In this document: one piece after another, positions 15,517-27,946 of the stretch | How positions within the stretch are numbered: position 1 is the first letter of the stretch | Layout of the letters: each line of letters begins with the position of its first letter | NCBI RefSeq assembly: GCF_017104645.1 | Contig: NZ_JAAGPF010000016.1 | Span: 1 to 48,048 of the forward strand | Source of the DNA: Burkholderia sp. Ac-20379 | GTDB taxonomy: Bacteria; Pseudomonadota; Gammaproteobacteria; Burkholderiales; Burkholderiaceae | Direction of reading: 5' to 3' | Length of the DNA: 48,048 nt | Program-made: the position numbers and the translations under genes | Notes under the pieces: generated by a model | Databases searched by the model: none | Seen by the model: only the letters and a program-made list of their open reading frames with translations | What the model was told of the DNA's origin: nothing

Positions 15517-15816
15517 TCAGCGTCGTTTGACGAGATATTGGAACGTGAAGCCGGGGAACGCGAACACCACGAACAGGCTGAACGTGATGGCGTAGAACTG
15601 CCAGCCCTGTTCGAAGCGGTTGCCGGCTCGCGATTCGAGCCAGAACCCGAGCAAGCCGACTGCGAAATACAGCACGATCATCTCGGCGATTCGCAGCCAG
15701 CCGCTCTTGCGCGGTGCAGTGCCGACCGGAACGAGCGCGAACACCCGTTGATTCACGAACGGCAGGTTGGCGCCCGCGAGCGCCAACAATACGATGAACC
15801 AGCCCGCTGCCGACAT
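15517..15816 (-). CDS. DUF2818 family small membrane protein
   Basis: A 99-residue protein with three hydrophobic segments (about residues 5-20, 43-62 and 70-92) and a basic C-terminus (VKRR). It belongs to the DUF2818 family, which has no assigned function. Its ATG follows the nuoN stop codon with no base between (TAAATG), so it is translated from the nuo mRNA and probably coupled to NuoN. Size, topology and position suggest an accessory subunit or assembly aid of complex I in this bacterial group. This is inference from context. Confidence 0.82.
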   Translation of the reverse strand: MSAAGWFIVLLALAGANLPFVNQRVFALVPVGTAPRKSGWLRIAEMIVLYFAVGLLGFWLESRAGNRFEQGWQFYAITFSLFVVFAFPGFTFQYLVKRR

Positions 15817-17289
15817 TTACAGCGGCAGCGTATGGCTGATGGCTTGCAGACAGATTTCCATCAGCCGGCCCGGTGCGAGGCCAAGCACGACCACGGCGAC
15901 ACCGTTGAACAGCAGCACGGCGCGGTTCGTCGCGTCGCTCATGATCGGGTTCGTGTCCTGCGGCGCATCGAAGTACATCAGCTTCACGATACGCAGATAG
16001 TAGAACGCGCCGAACAACGAACTGATGACACCGAGGACCGCCAGCCAGGTCAGGCCGGCGTTGATCGTGGCCTCGAGCACGGCCAGCTTCGCGTAGAAGC
16101 CCACCGTCGGCGGAATACCGGCCAGCGAGAACATCATGACCATCATCACGAAGGCGAATACCGGGCTGCGCTTGTTCAGGCCCTTGAAATCGTCGAGCGT
16201 TTCGGCCTCGAAATCGCGGCGGGCCAGTAGCATGACGATGCCGAACGCGCCGAGCGTCGTGACCAGGTACACGATCGAATAAAACATCGCCGAGCTGTAG
16301 GCCGTGGCCGTGAAGGCCGGGCTGCCCTTCACGACGCCCGACAGCAGACCGAGCAGCACGAAGCCCATGTTCGAGATCGCCGAATACGCCAGCATCCGCT
16401 TGACGTTGCGCTGGACGATACCGGTGATGTTGCCGACGATCAGCGACAGCGCGGCCAGAATCACCAGCATCTGCTGCCAATCGGCCGCCAGCGGCAGCAG
16501 GCCCATCACGAGCAGGCGCAGGCCCCAGGCGAACGCCGCCACCTTCGGGCCGCCGCCGGTCAGCAGCGACATGGCCGTCGGCGCGCCGTGATAGACATCG
16601 GGCACCCACATGTGGAACGGCACCGCGCCCAGCTTGAACGCCACGCCAGCCACGATGAAGATCACGCCGAACAGCAGCACGATGTTGTTGATGCGGCCCG
16701 ACGCCACGGCGTTCAGCACGTCATGCAGTTCGAGCGACCCGGTCGCGCCGTACACCATCGAGATGCCGTACAGCACGAAGCCGGAAGCCAGCGCGCCGAG
16801 CACGTAGTACTTCATGGCGGCTTCGCTCGACTGCTCGCCGTCGCGGCGCAGCGCGATCATCGCGTAGAGCGACAGCGACATCAGTTCCAGACCGAGGTAC
16901 AGCGTCAGGAAGTTGTTGCCGGAGATCATCACGAGCTGGCCGAGCAGCGAGAACATGCCGAGCAGGAACACGTCGCCACGGAACAGATCGCGATCGGCCA
17001 GGTAGCGTCGCGAGTAGATCATCGAGGCGGCGAAGCCGAACGACACGGCCGACTTCATCACGCTGGCGAACGAATCGACAACGATCATCCGCGAGAAGAA
17101 GTAATACTGGTGCGGATCGAGGGCCTGGACAGCAAACCACACACCGGCGACAACGGACGAGACGACCGCGATCAGATACGTGAGACGTCGGCCGGACTCG
17201 CCGGAGATGGTGTCGTTCAGCCACGCCACGATGATGGCGAACATCACGAGCGCGTCGGGCAACAGGACATTCATAGGTGCGTTTTGCAT
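15817..17289 (-). CDS. nuoN: NADH-quinone oxidoreductase subunit N
   Basis: A 490-residue antiporter-like subunit of the complex I membrane arm, with about 14 membrane helices. Typical segments are LGLELMSLSLYAMIAL, KLGAVPFHMWVPDVYHGAPT and KRMLAYSAISNMGF, which carry the charged residues of the proton channel. The ATG at 17289 has GGAGGA upstream at slightly long spacing; the in-frame extension to 17313 lacks such a site. It follows nuoM by 24 bases and is the last of the 14 conserved nuo genes. Confidence 0.96.
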   Translation of the reverse strand: MQNAPMNVLLPDALVMFAIIVAWLNDTISGESGRRLTYLIAVVSSVVAGVWFAVQALDPHQYYFFSRMIVVDSFASVMKSAVSFGFAASMIYSRRYLADRDLFRGDVFLLGMFSLLGQLVMISGNNFLTLYLGLELMSLSLYAMIALRRDGEQSSEAAMKYYVLGALASGFVLYGISMVYGATGSLELHDVLNAVASGRINNIVLLFGVIFIVAGVAFKLGAVPFHMWVPDVYHGAPTAMSLLTGGGPKVAAFAWGLRLLVMGLLPLAADWQQMLVILAALSLIVGNITGIVQRNVKRMLAYSAISNMGFVLLGLLSGVVKGSPAFTATAYSSAMFYSIVYLVTTLGAFGIVMLLARRDFEAETLDDFKGLNKRSPVFAFVMMVMMFSLAGIPPTVGFYAKLAVLEATINAGLTWLAVLGVISSLFGAFYYLRIVKLMYFDAPQDTNPIMSDATNRAVLLFNGVAVVVLGLAPGRLMEICLQAISHTLPL

Positions 17290-17313
17290 GGTCTTGGGTT
17301 CCTCCGCCCACAC

Positions 17314-18807
17314 TTACTGCTGGGCCAGCGGCAGCTTGGATTGCGCAACGTGAGAGAGGAGATTTTCTACGGAAACGTGCATCACGTCGGTGAAGGGCTT
17401 CGGATACAGACCCATCAACAGCGTGAACGCGGCCAGCACGGCGAGCATCGAGAATTCGCGGGCGCCGATATCCTTCAGCGTCGTTACTTTCTCGTTGACC
17501 ACCTTGCCGAAATAGACGCGTTTGTACATCCACAGCGTGTAGCCCGCGCCGAGAATCAGCGTGAAGCCCGCGCCGAACGCGATCCAGAAATTGAACTTCA
17601 CCGAAGCGAGTATCACCATGAACTCGCCGACGAAGCCCGAGGTACCCGGCAGCCCGCAGTTCGCCATGGCGAACAGCAGCGCGAAGGTCGCGAACTTGGG
17701 CATGACGTTCACGACACCGCCGTATTCAGCGATATTCCGCGTATGCAGGCGATCGTACAGCACGCCGATGCAAAGGAACATCGCGCCGGACACGAAACCG
17801 TGCGAGATCATCTGCACGATCGCGCCCTCGACGCCGAGCTGGTTGAAGATGAAGAAGCCGAGCGTGACGAAACCCATGTGCGCGATCGACGAATACGCGA
17901 CGAGCTTCTTCATGTCGGTCTGCACCATCGCGACCAGCCCGATGTAGATGACCGCGACGAGCGACAGCGCGATCACGGCCGGAGCCAGATAGTGCGCCGC
18001 GTCGGGCGTGACAGGCAACGAAAAACGCAGGAAGCCGTAAGCGCCGAGCTTCAGCATGATCGCGGCCAGCACCACCGAGCCGCCCGTGGGCGCCTCGACG
18101 TGCGCATCGGGCAGCCAAGTGTGGACGGGCCACATCGGCACCTTCACGGCGAACGCCAGGAAGAACGCGCCGAACAACAGCAACTGCGGCGTCATGGCGA
18201 GCTTCGCGCTCTGCCAGGCCGCGATATCGAACGTATGCGTCTCGCGGTACAGGTAGATCAGCGCAACCAGCATCAGCAGCGAGCCGGCCAGCGTGTACAG
18301 GAAGAACTTGAAGGCGGCATAAACGCGGTTCGGGCCGCCCCAGACACCGATGATGATGTACATCGGGATCAGCGTGGCTTCGAAGAACACGTAGAACAGC
18401 AGGCCGTCAGCCGCCGTGAACACGCCGATCATGATGCCGGACAGCATCAGGAACGAGGCGAGATACTGCGAGACGTTCTCGGTGATGACTTCCCAACCGG
18501 CGACGACGACGATGACGGTGATCAGCGCCGTCAGTACGACGAACCACATCGAAATGCCGTCGACGCCGAGGTGATACGAAACATTGAATCGCTCGATCCA
18601 GACCGCGTTCTCCTGAAACTGGAGTGCCGCGGTACTCGGATCGAAACCGGTGACGAGCGGAATCGTGACAGCAAACCCGAGCAGCGAACCGATCAGCGCG
18701 ACCCACCGGGCCACGCCGGGCTTCCGGTCCGTGCCGATGGCCAGGATAACCAGGCCGAACACGATCGGAAGCCAAATGGCGGTACTGAGAATCGGAAATG
18801 CGGGCAT
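17314..18807 (-). CDS. nuoM: NADH-quinone oxidoreductase subunit M
   Basis: A 497-residue antiporter-like proton-pumping subunit with about 14 membrane helices. The key Glu lies in FFEATLIPMYIIIGVWG, and the lysine helix in FAVKVPMWPVHTWLPDAHVEAPT. These are hallmarks of NuoM/ND4. GAGAGGAACCC before the ATG gives the ribosome site. It sits 21 bases after nuoL. The length is normal for the family. Confidence 0.97.
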   Translation of the reverse strand: MPAFPILSTAIWLPIVFGLVILAIGTDRKPGVARWVALIGSLLGFAVTIPLVTGFDPSTAALQFQENAVWIERFNVSYHLGVDGISMWFVVLTALITVIVVVAGWEVITENVSQYLASFLMLSGIMIGVFTAADGLLFYVFFEATLIPMYIIIGVWGGPNRVYAAFKFFLYTLAGSLLMLVALIYLYRETHTFDIAAWQSAKLAMTPQLLLFGAFFLAFAVKVPMWPVHTWLPDAHVEAPTGGSVVLAAIMLKLGAYGFLRFSLPVTPDAAHYLAPAVIALSLVAVIYIGLVAMVQTDMKKLVAYSSIAHMGFVTLGFFIFNQLGVEGAIVQMISHGFVSGAMFLCIGVLYDRLHTRNIAEYGGVVNVMPKFATFALLFAMANCGLPGTSGFVGEFMVILASVKFNFWIAFGAGFTLILGAGYTLWMYKRVYFGKVVNEKVTTLKDIGAREFSMLAVLAAFTLLMGLYPKPFTDVMHVSVENLLSHVAQSKLPLAQQ

Positions 18808-18828
18808 GAGTGGGTTCCTCTCCTTTTC

Positions 18829-20871
<2,043 letters not shown>

Positions 20872-20888
20872 AGCAGACTCGCCTGAAA

Positions 20889-21200
20889 TTAGCCCTTGAG
20901 CTGGTCGAGATCCTCGACATTGATGGTGTCGAGTTTGCGGAACAGCGTCACCAGAATCGCGAGGCCGATTGCCGCTTCCGCTGCTGCAACCGTGAGCACG
21001 AAGAAGACGAAGATCTGCCCGTGCACGTCACCCAGATAATGCGAGAACGCGACGAAGTTCGTATTGACGGCGAGCAGCATCAGTTCGATCGCCATCAGGA
21101 TCACGATGATGTTGCGGCGATTCAGGAAGATGCCGACGATGCTCATCGCGAACAGGATCGCGCCGAGCACCAGGTAATGGGCAAGAGTCAGGTTCAACAT
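20889..21200 (-). CDS. nuoK: NADH-quinone oxidoreductase subunit K
   Basis: A 103-residue ND4L-type subunit with three membrane helices. The two conserved membrane glutamates are visible in [12 protein letters not shown] and [12 protein letters not shown]; they lie on the proton path linking quinone reduction to the antiporter subunits. It starts 18 bases after nuoJ. The size is standard. Confidence 0.97.
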   Translation of the reverse strand: MLNLTLAHYLVLGAILFAMSIVGIFLNRRNIIVILMAIELMLLAVNTNFVAFSHYLGDVHGQIFVFFVLTVAAAEAAIGLAILVTLFRKLDTINVEDLDQLKG

Positions 21201-21218
21201 GATTCGGTTCTCCTCCGC

Positions 21219-21881
21219 TCAGCTCTTGGGCGCCGCGGCGGGATCGGCCTCGGCGGTTGCCGGTTCCGGCGGCGGCGGGACTTCGGCCGCCATCTTCACG
21301 ATGCGCACGCGATCCTCGCGGCGCACGCGCACTTGATCGGACACGCGCTGGCGCTTGCGTTCCTTGCCGCGGCTGGCCGTCAGCGAAACGGCGGCGATGA
21401 TCGCCACCAGCAGCACGAGGCCCGCGATTTCGAACGCGAAGATGTAATCGGTGTAGATCACCTTGCCGATCAGACGCGTGTTCGACATGTTGGCGAGCGC
21501 GCCCGAGGCGATGTCGCGCACCGGCTGCGACGTCGCGCCGTAGCCGCGCCAGAGGATCAGCGCCGTCTCCACGACGATGATCGCCCCCACCACCGTGGCC
21601 ATCGGCACGAAGCGGCGGAAATCGCGGCGCAGCACGTCGGTATTGATGTCGAGCATCATCACGACGAACAGGAACAGCACCATCACCGCGCCGACATAGA
21701 CGAGCACGAGCAGGATCGCGAGGAATTCGGCCTCGAGCAGCATCCAGATCGCCGCCGCGTTGAAGAACGCGAGAACGAGGAAGAGCGCGGAAGCCACAGG
21801 GTTGCGCGCGGTGATCACCTTCAGCCCCGAGATCACCAGCAGCAGCGAGAAGATGTAGAAAAGTACGGTCGTGAAGTCCAT
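21219..21881 (-). CDS. nuoJ: NADH-quinone oxidoreductase subunit J
   Basis: A 220-residue ND6-type subunit with five membrane helices in residues 1-165 (including EFLAILLVLVYVGAVMVLFLFVVMML, here only summarised by its first and last parts, which holds the pi-bulge helix). A basic then proline/alanine-rich cytoplasmic tail of about 50 residues follows. The ATG at 21881 gives the normal family start (MDFTTVLFY); an in-frame extension to 21992 has no family resemblance. A 114-base spacer separates it from nuoI. Confidence 0.95.
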   Translation of the reverse strand: MDFTTVLFYIFSLLLVISGLKVITARNPVASALFLVLAFFNAAAIWMLLEAEFLAILLVLVYVGAVMVLFLFVVMMLDINTDVLRRDFRRFVPMATVVGAIIVVETALILWRGYGATSQPVRDIASGALANMSNTRLIGKVIYTDYIFAFEIAGLVLLVAIIAAVSLTASRGKERKRQRVSDQVRVRREDRVRIVKMAAEVPPPPEPATAEADPAAAPKS

Positions 21882-21995
21882 GGTTACCGGTTCATCGTTT
21901 AGGCCTTGGTCAGGCACGGTTCTCGGGCACTGCGGCGTGCCGCGCACCGTTGCCGCGGCGCTCGGGCCGGCCCACACGGGCCGGCCGGTCATGCA

Positions 21996-22484
21996 TCATC
22001 GATACGGCGCGTCGGCGGCCTTCGCGGCCGCGATGTCCTTCTCGTAGCGATCGCCGACCGCGAGCAGCATTTCCTTCGTGAAATACAGGTCGCCGCGCTT
22101 CTCGCCGTGGTACTCGAGGATCTGCGTCTCGACGATCGAATCGACGGGGCAGCTTTCCTCGCAGAAACCGCAGAAGATGCACTTGGTCAGATCGATGTCG
22201 TAGCGCGTCGTGCGGCGCGTGTTGTCGGCGCGCACCTGCGATTCGATCGTGATCGCCATCGCCGGGCACACCGCTTCGCACAGCTTGCACGCGATGCAGC
22301 GCTCTTCGCCGTTTTCGTAGCGGCGCAGCGCATGCAGCCCGCGGAAACGCGGCGAGATCGGGGTCTTCTCTTCCGGGAACTGCACCGTCACCTTGCGCTT
22401 GAAGGTGTAGCGGCCCGTCATCGCGAGCCCTTTCACGAGCTCGGTCAGGAAGAAGGTCTTAAAGAAATGTTGGATTGCCGTCAT
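21996..22484 (-). CDS. nuoI: NADH-quinone oxidoreductase subunit I
   Basis: A 162-residue ferredoxin-like subunit that carries clusters N6a and N6b between NuoG and NuoB. Two complete 4Fe-4S motifs are visible: [12 protein letters not shown] and [12 protein letters not shown]. The N-terminal amphipathic part contacts the membrane arm. It starts 16 bases after nuoH. The length and motif spacing are standard. Confidence 0.97.
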   Translation of the reverse strand: MTAIQHFFKTFFLTELVKGLAMTGRYTFKRKVTVQFPEEKTPISPRFRGLHALRRYENGEERCIACKLCEAVCPAMAITIESQVRADNTRRTTRYDIDLTKCIFCGFCEESCPVDSIVETQILEYHGEKRGDLYFTKEMLLAVGDRYEKDIAAAKAADAPYR

Positions 22485-22500
22485 GATGGGATCCGCCCTC

Positions 22501-23565
22501 TCAATTCCAGATATTCAGCGGCGACATCATCCAGAAGCCGACCACGACCACCCAGATCACGCAGATCGGCAGGAAGATCTTCCAGCCCAGGCGCATGATC
22601 TGGTCGTAACGGAAACGCGGAAACGTCGCGCGAACCCAGATGAAGACCGACAGCAGCATGAAGATCTTCAGCACGAGCCACACCACGCCCGGGATGAAGT
22701 GCAGGAAGCTGAACGGCGCGTCCCAGCCGCCGAGGAACAGCGTGGCCGCGAGCGCCGAGATCACGATCATGTTGATGTACTCGGCGAGGAAGAACAGCGC
22801 GAAGCCCATCCCCGAGTAGTCGACCATGTGACCCGCCACGATTTCCGATTCGCCTTCCACCACGTCGAACGGGTGGCGGTTCGTTTCCGCGATGCCCGAG
22901 ATGAAGTAGATGACGAACACCGGCAGCAGCGGCAGCCAGTTCCAGGACATGAAGTTGATGCCGTGATGCGCGAAATAACCGTGCTGCTGCGAGATCACGA
23001 TGTCCGAGAAATTCAGGCTGCCGGCCGTCATCAGCACCAGCACGAGCGCGAAGCCCATCGAGATTTCGTAGGACACCATCTGCGCCGCGGCGCGCATCGC
23101 GCCGAGAAACGCGTACTTCGAGTTCGACGCCCAGCCGGCGAGAATCACCGCGTAGACGCCGACCGACGAAATCGCCATCGCATACAGCAGGCCGGCATTG
23201 ACGTTGGCCAGCACGGCGCCGGCCTGGAACGGGATCACCGCCCACACCGCGAACGCCGGCACCACCGTCATGATCGGCGCGATCATGTAGAGCCAGCGGC
23301 TGGCCGCCGTCGGCTGGATCACTTCCTTGAGCAGCAGCTTCAGCACGTCGGCGATCGGCTGCAGCAGCCCGCCCGGGCCGACCCGGTTCGGGCCGAGACG
23401 CACGTGCATCCAGCCGATCAGCTTGCGTTCCCAGAGAATCAGATAGGCGACGCTCAGCAGGATCACGACGCAGACGACGAGGATCCGCACGAGCGCCCAT
23501 ACGGTCGGCCATGCCGCGCCGAGCAGCTCGGTACCGCCCGAATTGATCGTATCGAACAAGCTCAT
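22501..23565 (-). CDS. nuoH: NADH-quinone oxidoreductase subunit H
   Basis: A 354-residue ND1-type subunit with eight or nine membrane helices that forms much of the quinone chamber. Conserved cytoplasmic loop segments are visible, including [30 protein letters not shown] and [19 protein letters not shown] [15 protein letters not shown], the acidic quinone-side loop. Its ATG directly abuts the nuoG stop (TAAATG), so translation is likely coupled. Confidence 0.97.
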   Translation of the reverse strand: MSLFDTINSGGTELLGAAWPTVWALVRILVVCVVILLSVAYLILWERKLIGWMHVRLGPNRVGPGGLLQPIADVLKLLLKEVIQPTAASRWLYMIAPIMTVVPAFAVWAVIPFQAGAVLANVNAGLLYAMAISSVGVYAVILAGWASNSKYAFLGAMRAAAQMVSYEISMGFALVLVLMTAGSLNFSDIVISQQHGYFAHHGINFMSWNWLPLLPVFVIYFISGIAETNRHPFDVVEGESEIVAGHMVDYSGMGFALFFLAEYINMIVISALAATLFLGGWDAPFSFLHFIPGVVWLVLKIFMLLSVFIWVRATFPRFRYDQIMRLGWKIFLPICVIWVVVVGFWMMSPLNIWN

Positions 23566-25896
23566 TTACGCCTTCTCCACCACGAGTTCACCGGACAGGC
23601 CGCCGAGCACCGCGCCGGCGGAGGTGGCCGCCGACACACGCACGACCGTTGCGGCCAGGTTCGCGTCGAGCACGGCAGGCAGTTCGACCGAGCGGCCGCC
23701 CTGGCTGATGCGCACCGCGTCGCCGTTCTGGAGGCCGAGGCGCTCAAACAGCGCAGCCGGCAAGCCGGCCGAATGCGCGGCTTTCGCCGCCACCGTCAGA
23801 TGCAGCGCACCGGCACGGCGCGTCAGCGGATCGGCGTGATAGATCGGCACGTCGGCCAGGCGTTCGAGCGAGCCGCTGGCCGCTTGCGCAACCGCGCGGG
23901 CCGGCGCCACGCCGGTTGCGTTCGACAGACGCGACGAGAGATCGCCATCGCCGAGCGCGGCGAGCCGCACTTCGTCGGACGTTTCGTATTCGAAATTCGG
24001 CAGGCCGAGCAGGCTGCCGAGCACGCGCAGCACCTTCCAGCCCGGGCGGGTATCGCCGAGCGGACGCACCACGCCGTTGAACGACTGCGCGCGACCTTCG
24101 GCGTTGACGAAGGTACCGGCCGTTTCGGTGAACGGCGCGATCGGCAACAGCACGTCGGCGTAATCGGCGCCGAACTTGAACGGCGACATCACGACGACCA
24201 TTTCCGCCTGATCGAGCGCGGCACGCGCGGCAACCGGATCGGCCGTATCGAATTCGGGTTCGACGTTGAGCAGCACGTAGCCCTTGCGCGGCTGAGCGAA
24301 CACGTCGCGCGCGTTCAGGCCGCCCTCGCCCGGCAGCGCGCCGACGAGGTGAGCGCCCACCGTGTTGGCCGCTTCGGTCAGGAAACCGAGCGTGGCGCCG
24401 CTATGTTCGGCGATCCACTGCGCAACCGCGTGGATCTGCGCGAACTGCGGATGACGCACCACGGCGTTGCCGAGCAGCACGACGCGGCGTTCGCCGATCG
24501 TGAGCGACTTGGCGACCGCCTGGGCTTCGGCCGAGGCTTCGATGCCGGCCAGCGAGTCGGGCAGCGCCGCACCGCTTGCCTGCGCGACGGCGGCAGCGAT
24601 GCCGGCCAGCGTGTCGAGCCATGCCGACGGCGCGGCGACGATGCGCTTCGACGTCGGGATCAGCGCGTCATCGCTGGTGGCGTGCAGCATGTGAACCTGC
24701 GCGCCGGTCTTGGCGGCCTGACGCAGGCGTGCGGCGAACAGCGGATGATCGCGGCGCAGCGTCGAACCGACCACGAACGCGGCATCGATATTCGACAGAT
24801 CGGCGATCGGCATGCCGAGCCACGGCGCCCCCGAAACGGGCGCGGAGAAATCGGTCTGGCGCAAACGGAAATCGACGTTCGGCACCTTGAGCTCGCGGGC
24901 GAGCTGCGCGACGAGGAACAGTTCCTCGACCGTGCTGTGCGGGCTGGCGAGCGCGGCCAGCGCATTCGCGCCATGATCGGCGGCGATGCCCTTCAGGCCC
25001 TTCGCGACATATTCGAGCGCGGTTTGCCAGTCGGTTTCGACCCATTGACCGCCCTGCTTCAGCATCGGCTTGGTCAGACGCTCTTCGCTGTTGAGGCCTT
25101 CGTACGAGAAGCGATCCTTGTCCGAGATCCAGCACTCGTTGACGGCTTCGTTCTCGAGCGGCAGCACGCGCATCACGCGGTTGTTCTTGACCTGCACGAC
25201 GAGGTTCGCGCCGACGGAATCGTGCGGGCTCACCGACTTGCGGCGCGACAGTTCCCAGGTACGGGCGCTGAAACGGAACGGCTTGCTCGTCAGTGCGCCA
25301 ACCGGGCACAGATCGATCATGTTGCCGGACAGTTCGGAATCGACCGTCTTGCCGACGAACGTCGTGATTTCCGAGTGCTCGCCGCGGCCGAGCATGCCGA
25401 ACTCCATCACGCCGGCGACTTCTTCGCCGAACCGCACGCAACGCGTGCAGTGGATGCAGCGCGACATCTCTTCCATCGAGATCAGCGGGCCGACGTTCTT
25501 GTGGAACACGACGCGCTTTTCCTCGCGATAGCGCGACGCCGACTTGCCGTAGCCGACCGCCAGATCCTGCAATTGACACTCACCGCCCTGATCGCAGATC
25601 GGGCAGTCGAGCGGGTGATTGATCAGCAGGAATTCCATCACGGCCTGCTGTGCCTTGACGGCCTTGTCCGAGTGCGTGCGCACGATCATCCCGGCCGACA
25701 CCGGGGTGGCGCAGGCCGGCACGGCCTTCGGCATTTTCTCGACATCCACGAGACACATGCGGCAGTTGGCCGCAACAGACAGCTTTTTGTGGTAGCAGAA
25801 GTGAGGAATATACTTGTCGGCCTTGTGCGCAGCCTGGATCACCATGCTGCCCTCGGGCACCTCGACCTTCTTCCCGTCTATCTCAAGTTCAACCAT
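23566..25896 (-). CDS. nuoG: NADH-quinone oxidoreductase subunit G
   Basis: A 776-residue iron-sulfur subunit of the peripheral arm. Residues 1-100 form the 2Fe-2S domain (FCYHKKL, NCRMC and ACATPV). His-Cys ligation of a 4Fe-4S cluster follows in HPLDCPICDQGGECQLQ, then a further cluster in SRCIHCTRCVRF with DLCPVGAL. The rest is a molybdopterin-oxidoreductase-like domain without cofactor. The extra N7 cluster motif of some bacteria is not evident. It lies 82 bases after nuoF; I see no gene or terminator in that spacer. Confidence 0.96.
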   Translation of the reverse strand: MVELEIDGKKVEVPEGSMVIQAAHKADKYIPHFCYHKKLSVAANCRMCLVDVEKMPKAVPACATPVSAGMIVRTHSDKAVKAQQAVMEFLLINHPLDCPICDQGGECQLQDLAVGYGKSASRYREEKRVVFHKNVGPLISMEEMSRCIHCTRCVRFGEEVAGVMEFGMLGRGEHSEITTFVGKTVDSELSGNMIDLCPVGALTSKPFRFSARTWELSRRKSVSPHDSVGANLVVQVKNNRVMRVLPLENEAVNECWISDKDRFSYEGLNSEERLTKPMLKQGGQWVETDWQTALEYVAKGLKGIAADHGANALAALASPHSTVEELFLVAQLARELKVPNVDFRLRQTDFSAPVSGAPWLGMPIADLSNIDAAFVVGSTLRRDHPLFAARLRQAAKTGAQVHMLHATSDDALIPTSKRIVAAPSAWLDTLAGIAAAVAQASGAALPDSLAGIEASAEAQAVAKSLTIGERRVVLLGNAVVRHPQFAQIHAVAQWIAEHSGATLGFLTEAANTVGAHLVGALPGEGGLNARDVFAQPRKGYVLLNVEPEFDTADPVAARAALDQAEMVVVMSPFKFGADYADVLLPIAPFTETAGTFVNAEGRAQSFNGVVRPLGDTRPGWKVLRVLGSLLGLPNFEYETSDEVRLAALGDGDLSSRLSNATGVAPARAVAQAASGSLERLADVPIYHADPLTRRAGALHLTVAAKAAHSAGLPAALFERLGLQNGDAVRISQGGRSVELPAVLDANLAATVVRVSAATSAGAVLGGLSGELVVEKA

Positions 25897-25978
25897 GATG
25901 ATGTATGGTCCTTAACCTTTAGCGCTCGCTCGCGCTCTCGCCCGTCGGGGCGCTGATGTTTCGCAATCGGGTTTCGCT

Positions 25979-27298
25979 TCAGGCCGCCACGGCGGACGGC
26001 GCATGCGAGTGACTGCCGACCATGCAATGCTTGTGTTCGACGTGATACGCGAATTCGTCCCAGTAGTGCTTCAGCATGCCGCGCACCGGCATCGCCGCGG
26101 CGTCGCCGAGTGCGCAGATGGTGCGGCCCATGATGTTTTCGGCCACCGAGTTCAGCAGTTCCAGATCTTCCTTGCGGCCTTCGCCGTTTTCGATCCGCTT
26201 CACGACCCGATACAACCAGCCGGTGCCTTCACGGCACGGCGTGCACTGACCACACGATTCTTCATGGTAGAAATACGACAGACGAAGCAGCGCGCGCACC
26301 ATGCAGCGCGTTTCGTCCATCACGATCACCGCGCCGGAACCGAGCATCGAGCCGGCCTTCGCGATCGAGTCGTAATCCATGTCGGTTTGCATCATCTGCT
26401 CGCCCGGGATGACCGGCGCCGACGATCCACCCGGAATCACGGCCTTCAGCTTGCGGCCACCGCGCATCCCGCCGGCCAGTTCGAGCAGCGCCGAGAACGG
26501 CGTGCCGAGCGGCACCTCGTAGTTGCCCGGACGCTCGACGTCGCCCGACACCGAGAAGATCTTGGTGCCGCCGTTGTTCGGCTTGCCGATCTCGAGGTAG
26601 GTCTGCGGGCCGACCGTCAGCAGGAACGGCACGGCGGCGAAGGTTTCCGCGTTGTTGATCGTAGTGGGCTTGCCGTACACGCCGAAGCTCGCCGGGAACG
26701 GCGGCTTGAAGCGCGGCTGGCCCTTCTTGCCTTCGAGCGATTCGAGCAGAGCCGTTTCCTCGCCGCAGACATACGCGCCATAGCCATGGTGCGCATGCAG
26801 CTGGAACGAGAAATCCGAACCGAGAATGTTGTTGCCGAGCAGGCCTGCGGCACGCGCTTCTTCGAGCGCCGCCTCGAAACGGCGGTAGACCTCGAAGATC
26901 TCGCCGTGGATGTAGTTGTAGCCGGCCGTGATGCCCATCGCGTAGGCGCCGATAGCCATGCCCTCGATCACCGAGTGCGGGTTCCAGCGCAGGATGTCGC
27001 GATCCTTGAACGTGCCCGGCTCGCCTTCGTCCGAGTTGCAGACGAGGTATTTCTGGCCCGGGAACTGACGCGGCATGAAGCTCCACTTCAGGCCGGTCGG
27101 GAACCCCGCACCGCCGCGGCCGCGCAGGCCCGATGCCTTGACATCGGCGATCACCTGCTCGGGCGGAATTTTTTCTTCGACGATCCGGCGCAGCTGGGCG
27201 TAACCGCCGCGCGCGACGTAATCTTCGAGACGCCAGTTCTCGCCGTTCAGGTTGGCGAGGATCAGCGGTTTGATGTGACGATCGTGGAGGGACGTCAT
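25979..27298 (-). CDS. nuoF: NADH-quinone oxidoreductase subunit F
   Basis: A 439-residue flavoprotein that binds FMN and NADH and starts electron transfer. Visible motifs are the NADH/FMN glycine-rich loop [30 protein letters not shown], and the N3 4Fe-4S motif [15 protein letters not shown]. Its ATG overlaps the nuoE stop by four bases. The length is standard. Confidence 0.97.
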   Translation of the reverse strand: MTSLHDRHIKPLILANLNGENWRLEDYVARGGYAQLRRIVEEKIPPEQVIADVKASGLRGRGGAGFPTGLKWSFMPRQFPGQKYLVCNSDEGEPGTFKDRDILRWNPHSVIEGMAIGAYAMGITAGYNYIHGEIFEVYRRFEAALEEARAAGLLGNNILGSDFSFQLHAHHGYGAYVCGEETALLESLEGKKGQPRFKPPFPASFGVYGKPTTINNAETFAAVPFLLTVGPQTYLEIGKPNNGGTKIFSVSGDVERPGNYEVPLGTPFSALLELAGGMRGGRKLKAVIPGGSSAPVIPGEQMMQTDMDYDSIAKAGSMLGSGAVIVMDETRCMVRALLRLSYFYHEESCGQCTPCREGTGWLYRVVKRIENGEGRKEDLELLNSVAENIMGRTICALGDAAAMPVRGMLKHYWDEFAYHVEHKHCMVGSHSHAPSAVAA

Positions 27299-27780
27299 TT
27301 CGAAAGCTCCTCAAGCAGCTGGTCGATCTTGTCGCGGCTCATGAAGCTGCACATCTTGTGATTGTTGAGCAGCAGGACGGGCGCATCGCCGCACGCGCCG
27401 AAACATTCGCCTTCCTTCAGCGAAAACTTGCCGTCGGGCGTGGTTTCGCCGAAGTCGATACCGAGCTTCTGCTTCAGATATTCGGCCGTGGCCTCGGCGC
27501 CGCCATGCGGGCCAAGCTGGCACGGGAGATTCGTACAGAGCGTGAGCTTGTGTTTCCCAACCGGCTTGAGCTCGTACATCGTGTAGAACGTCGCGACCTC
27601 CTGCACGGCGACGGCCGGCATGCCGAGATAGTCCGCGACGAACTGCATCAGTTCGGGCGCAAGCCAGCCGTGCTCTTCCTGAGCAACGGCCAGCGCCGAC
27701 ATCACGGCGGACTGTTTCTGATCGGCGGGATACTTCGCGATCACGCGATCGATTTCTTTCAGGCCTTCAGCTGAGATCAT
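27295..27780 (-). CDS. nuoE: NADH-quinone oxidoreductase subunit E
   Basis: A 161-residue thioredoxin-fold subunit with the N1a 2Fe-2S cluster: CTNLPC (first pair) and CFGACGDAP (second pair). The ATG at 27780 starts the family-typical [15 protein letters not shown] seven codons upstream (27801) is in frame but has poor ribosome-site spacing. A 166-base gap containing a strong hairpin separates it from nuoD, the longest gap inside this operon. Confidence 0.95.
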   Translation of the reverse strand: MISAEGLKEIDRVIAKYPADQKQSAVMSALAVAQEEHGWLAPELMQFVADYLGMPAVAVQEVATFYTMYELKPVGKHKLTLCTNLPCQLGPHGGAEATAEYLKQKLGIDFGETTPDGKFSLKEGECFGACGDAPVLLLNNHKMCSFMSRDKIDQLLEELSK

Positions 27781-27915
27781 TTTCAGACACGACTCTTTCA
27801 ATTCCTACCGAACGAACAACCTGCCGCGGGAACCGGAACGGCAGACCTGGCGCTCACTGTTGACTGCCTGCAAACGCACACCGGGACGGAGCGCACGTTG
27901 CAAGGCCTTGCTGCT

Positions 27916-27940
27916 TGCTGCCCGTTCTACGCGGGCAGCA
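27916..27940 (-). repeat. Strong hairpin in the nuoD-nuoE spacer
   Basis: A perfect 9-bp inverted repeat, TGCTGCCCG (27916-27924) with 27932-27940, closes a seven-base loop. It begins 6 bases after the nuoD stop codon. No U-run follows, so it is not an ordinary terminator. It may protect the 3' end of the nuoABCD segment, mark a processing site, or tune expression of nuoE and later genes. Confidence 0.5.
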
Positions 27941-27946
27941 TGACGA

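Noticed and set aside
22483..25956. A 1157-codon open frame on the plus strand, opposite nuoG and nuoH
   Set aside because: The same antisense artefact, with low-complexity Arg/His/Asp composition and no recognisable motif. The minus-strand genes have complete family motifs.
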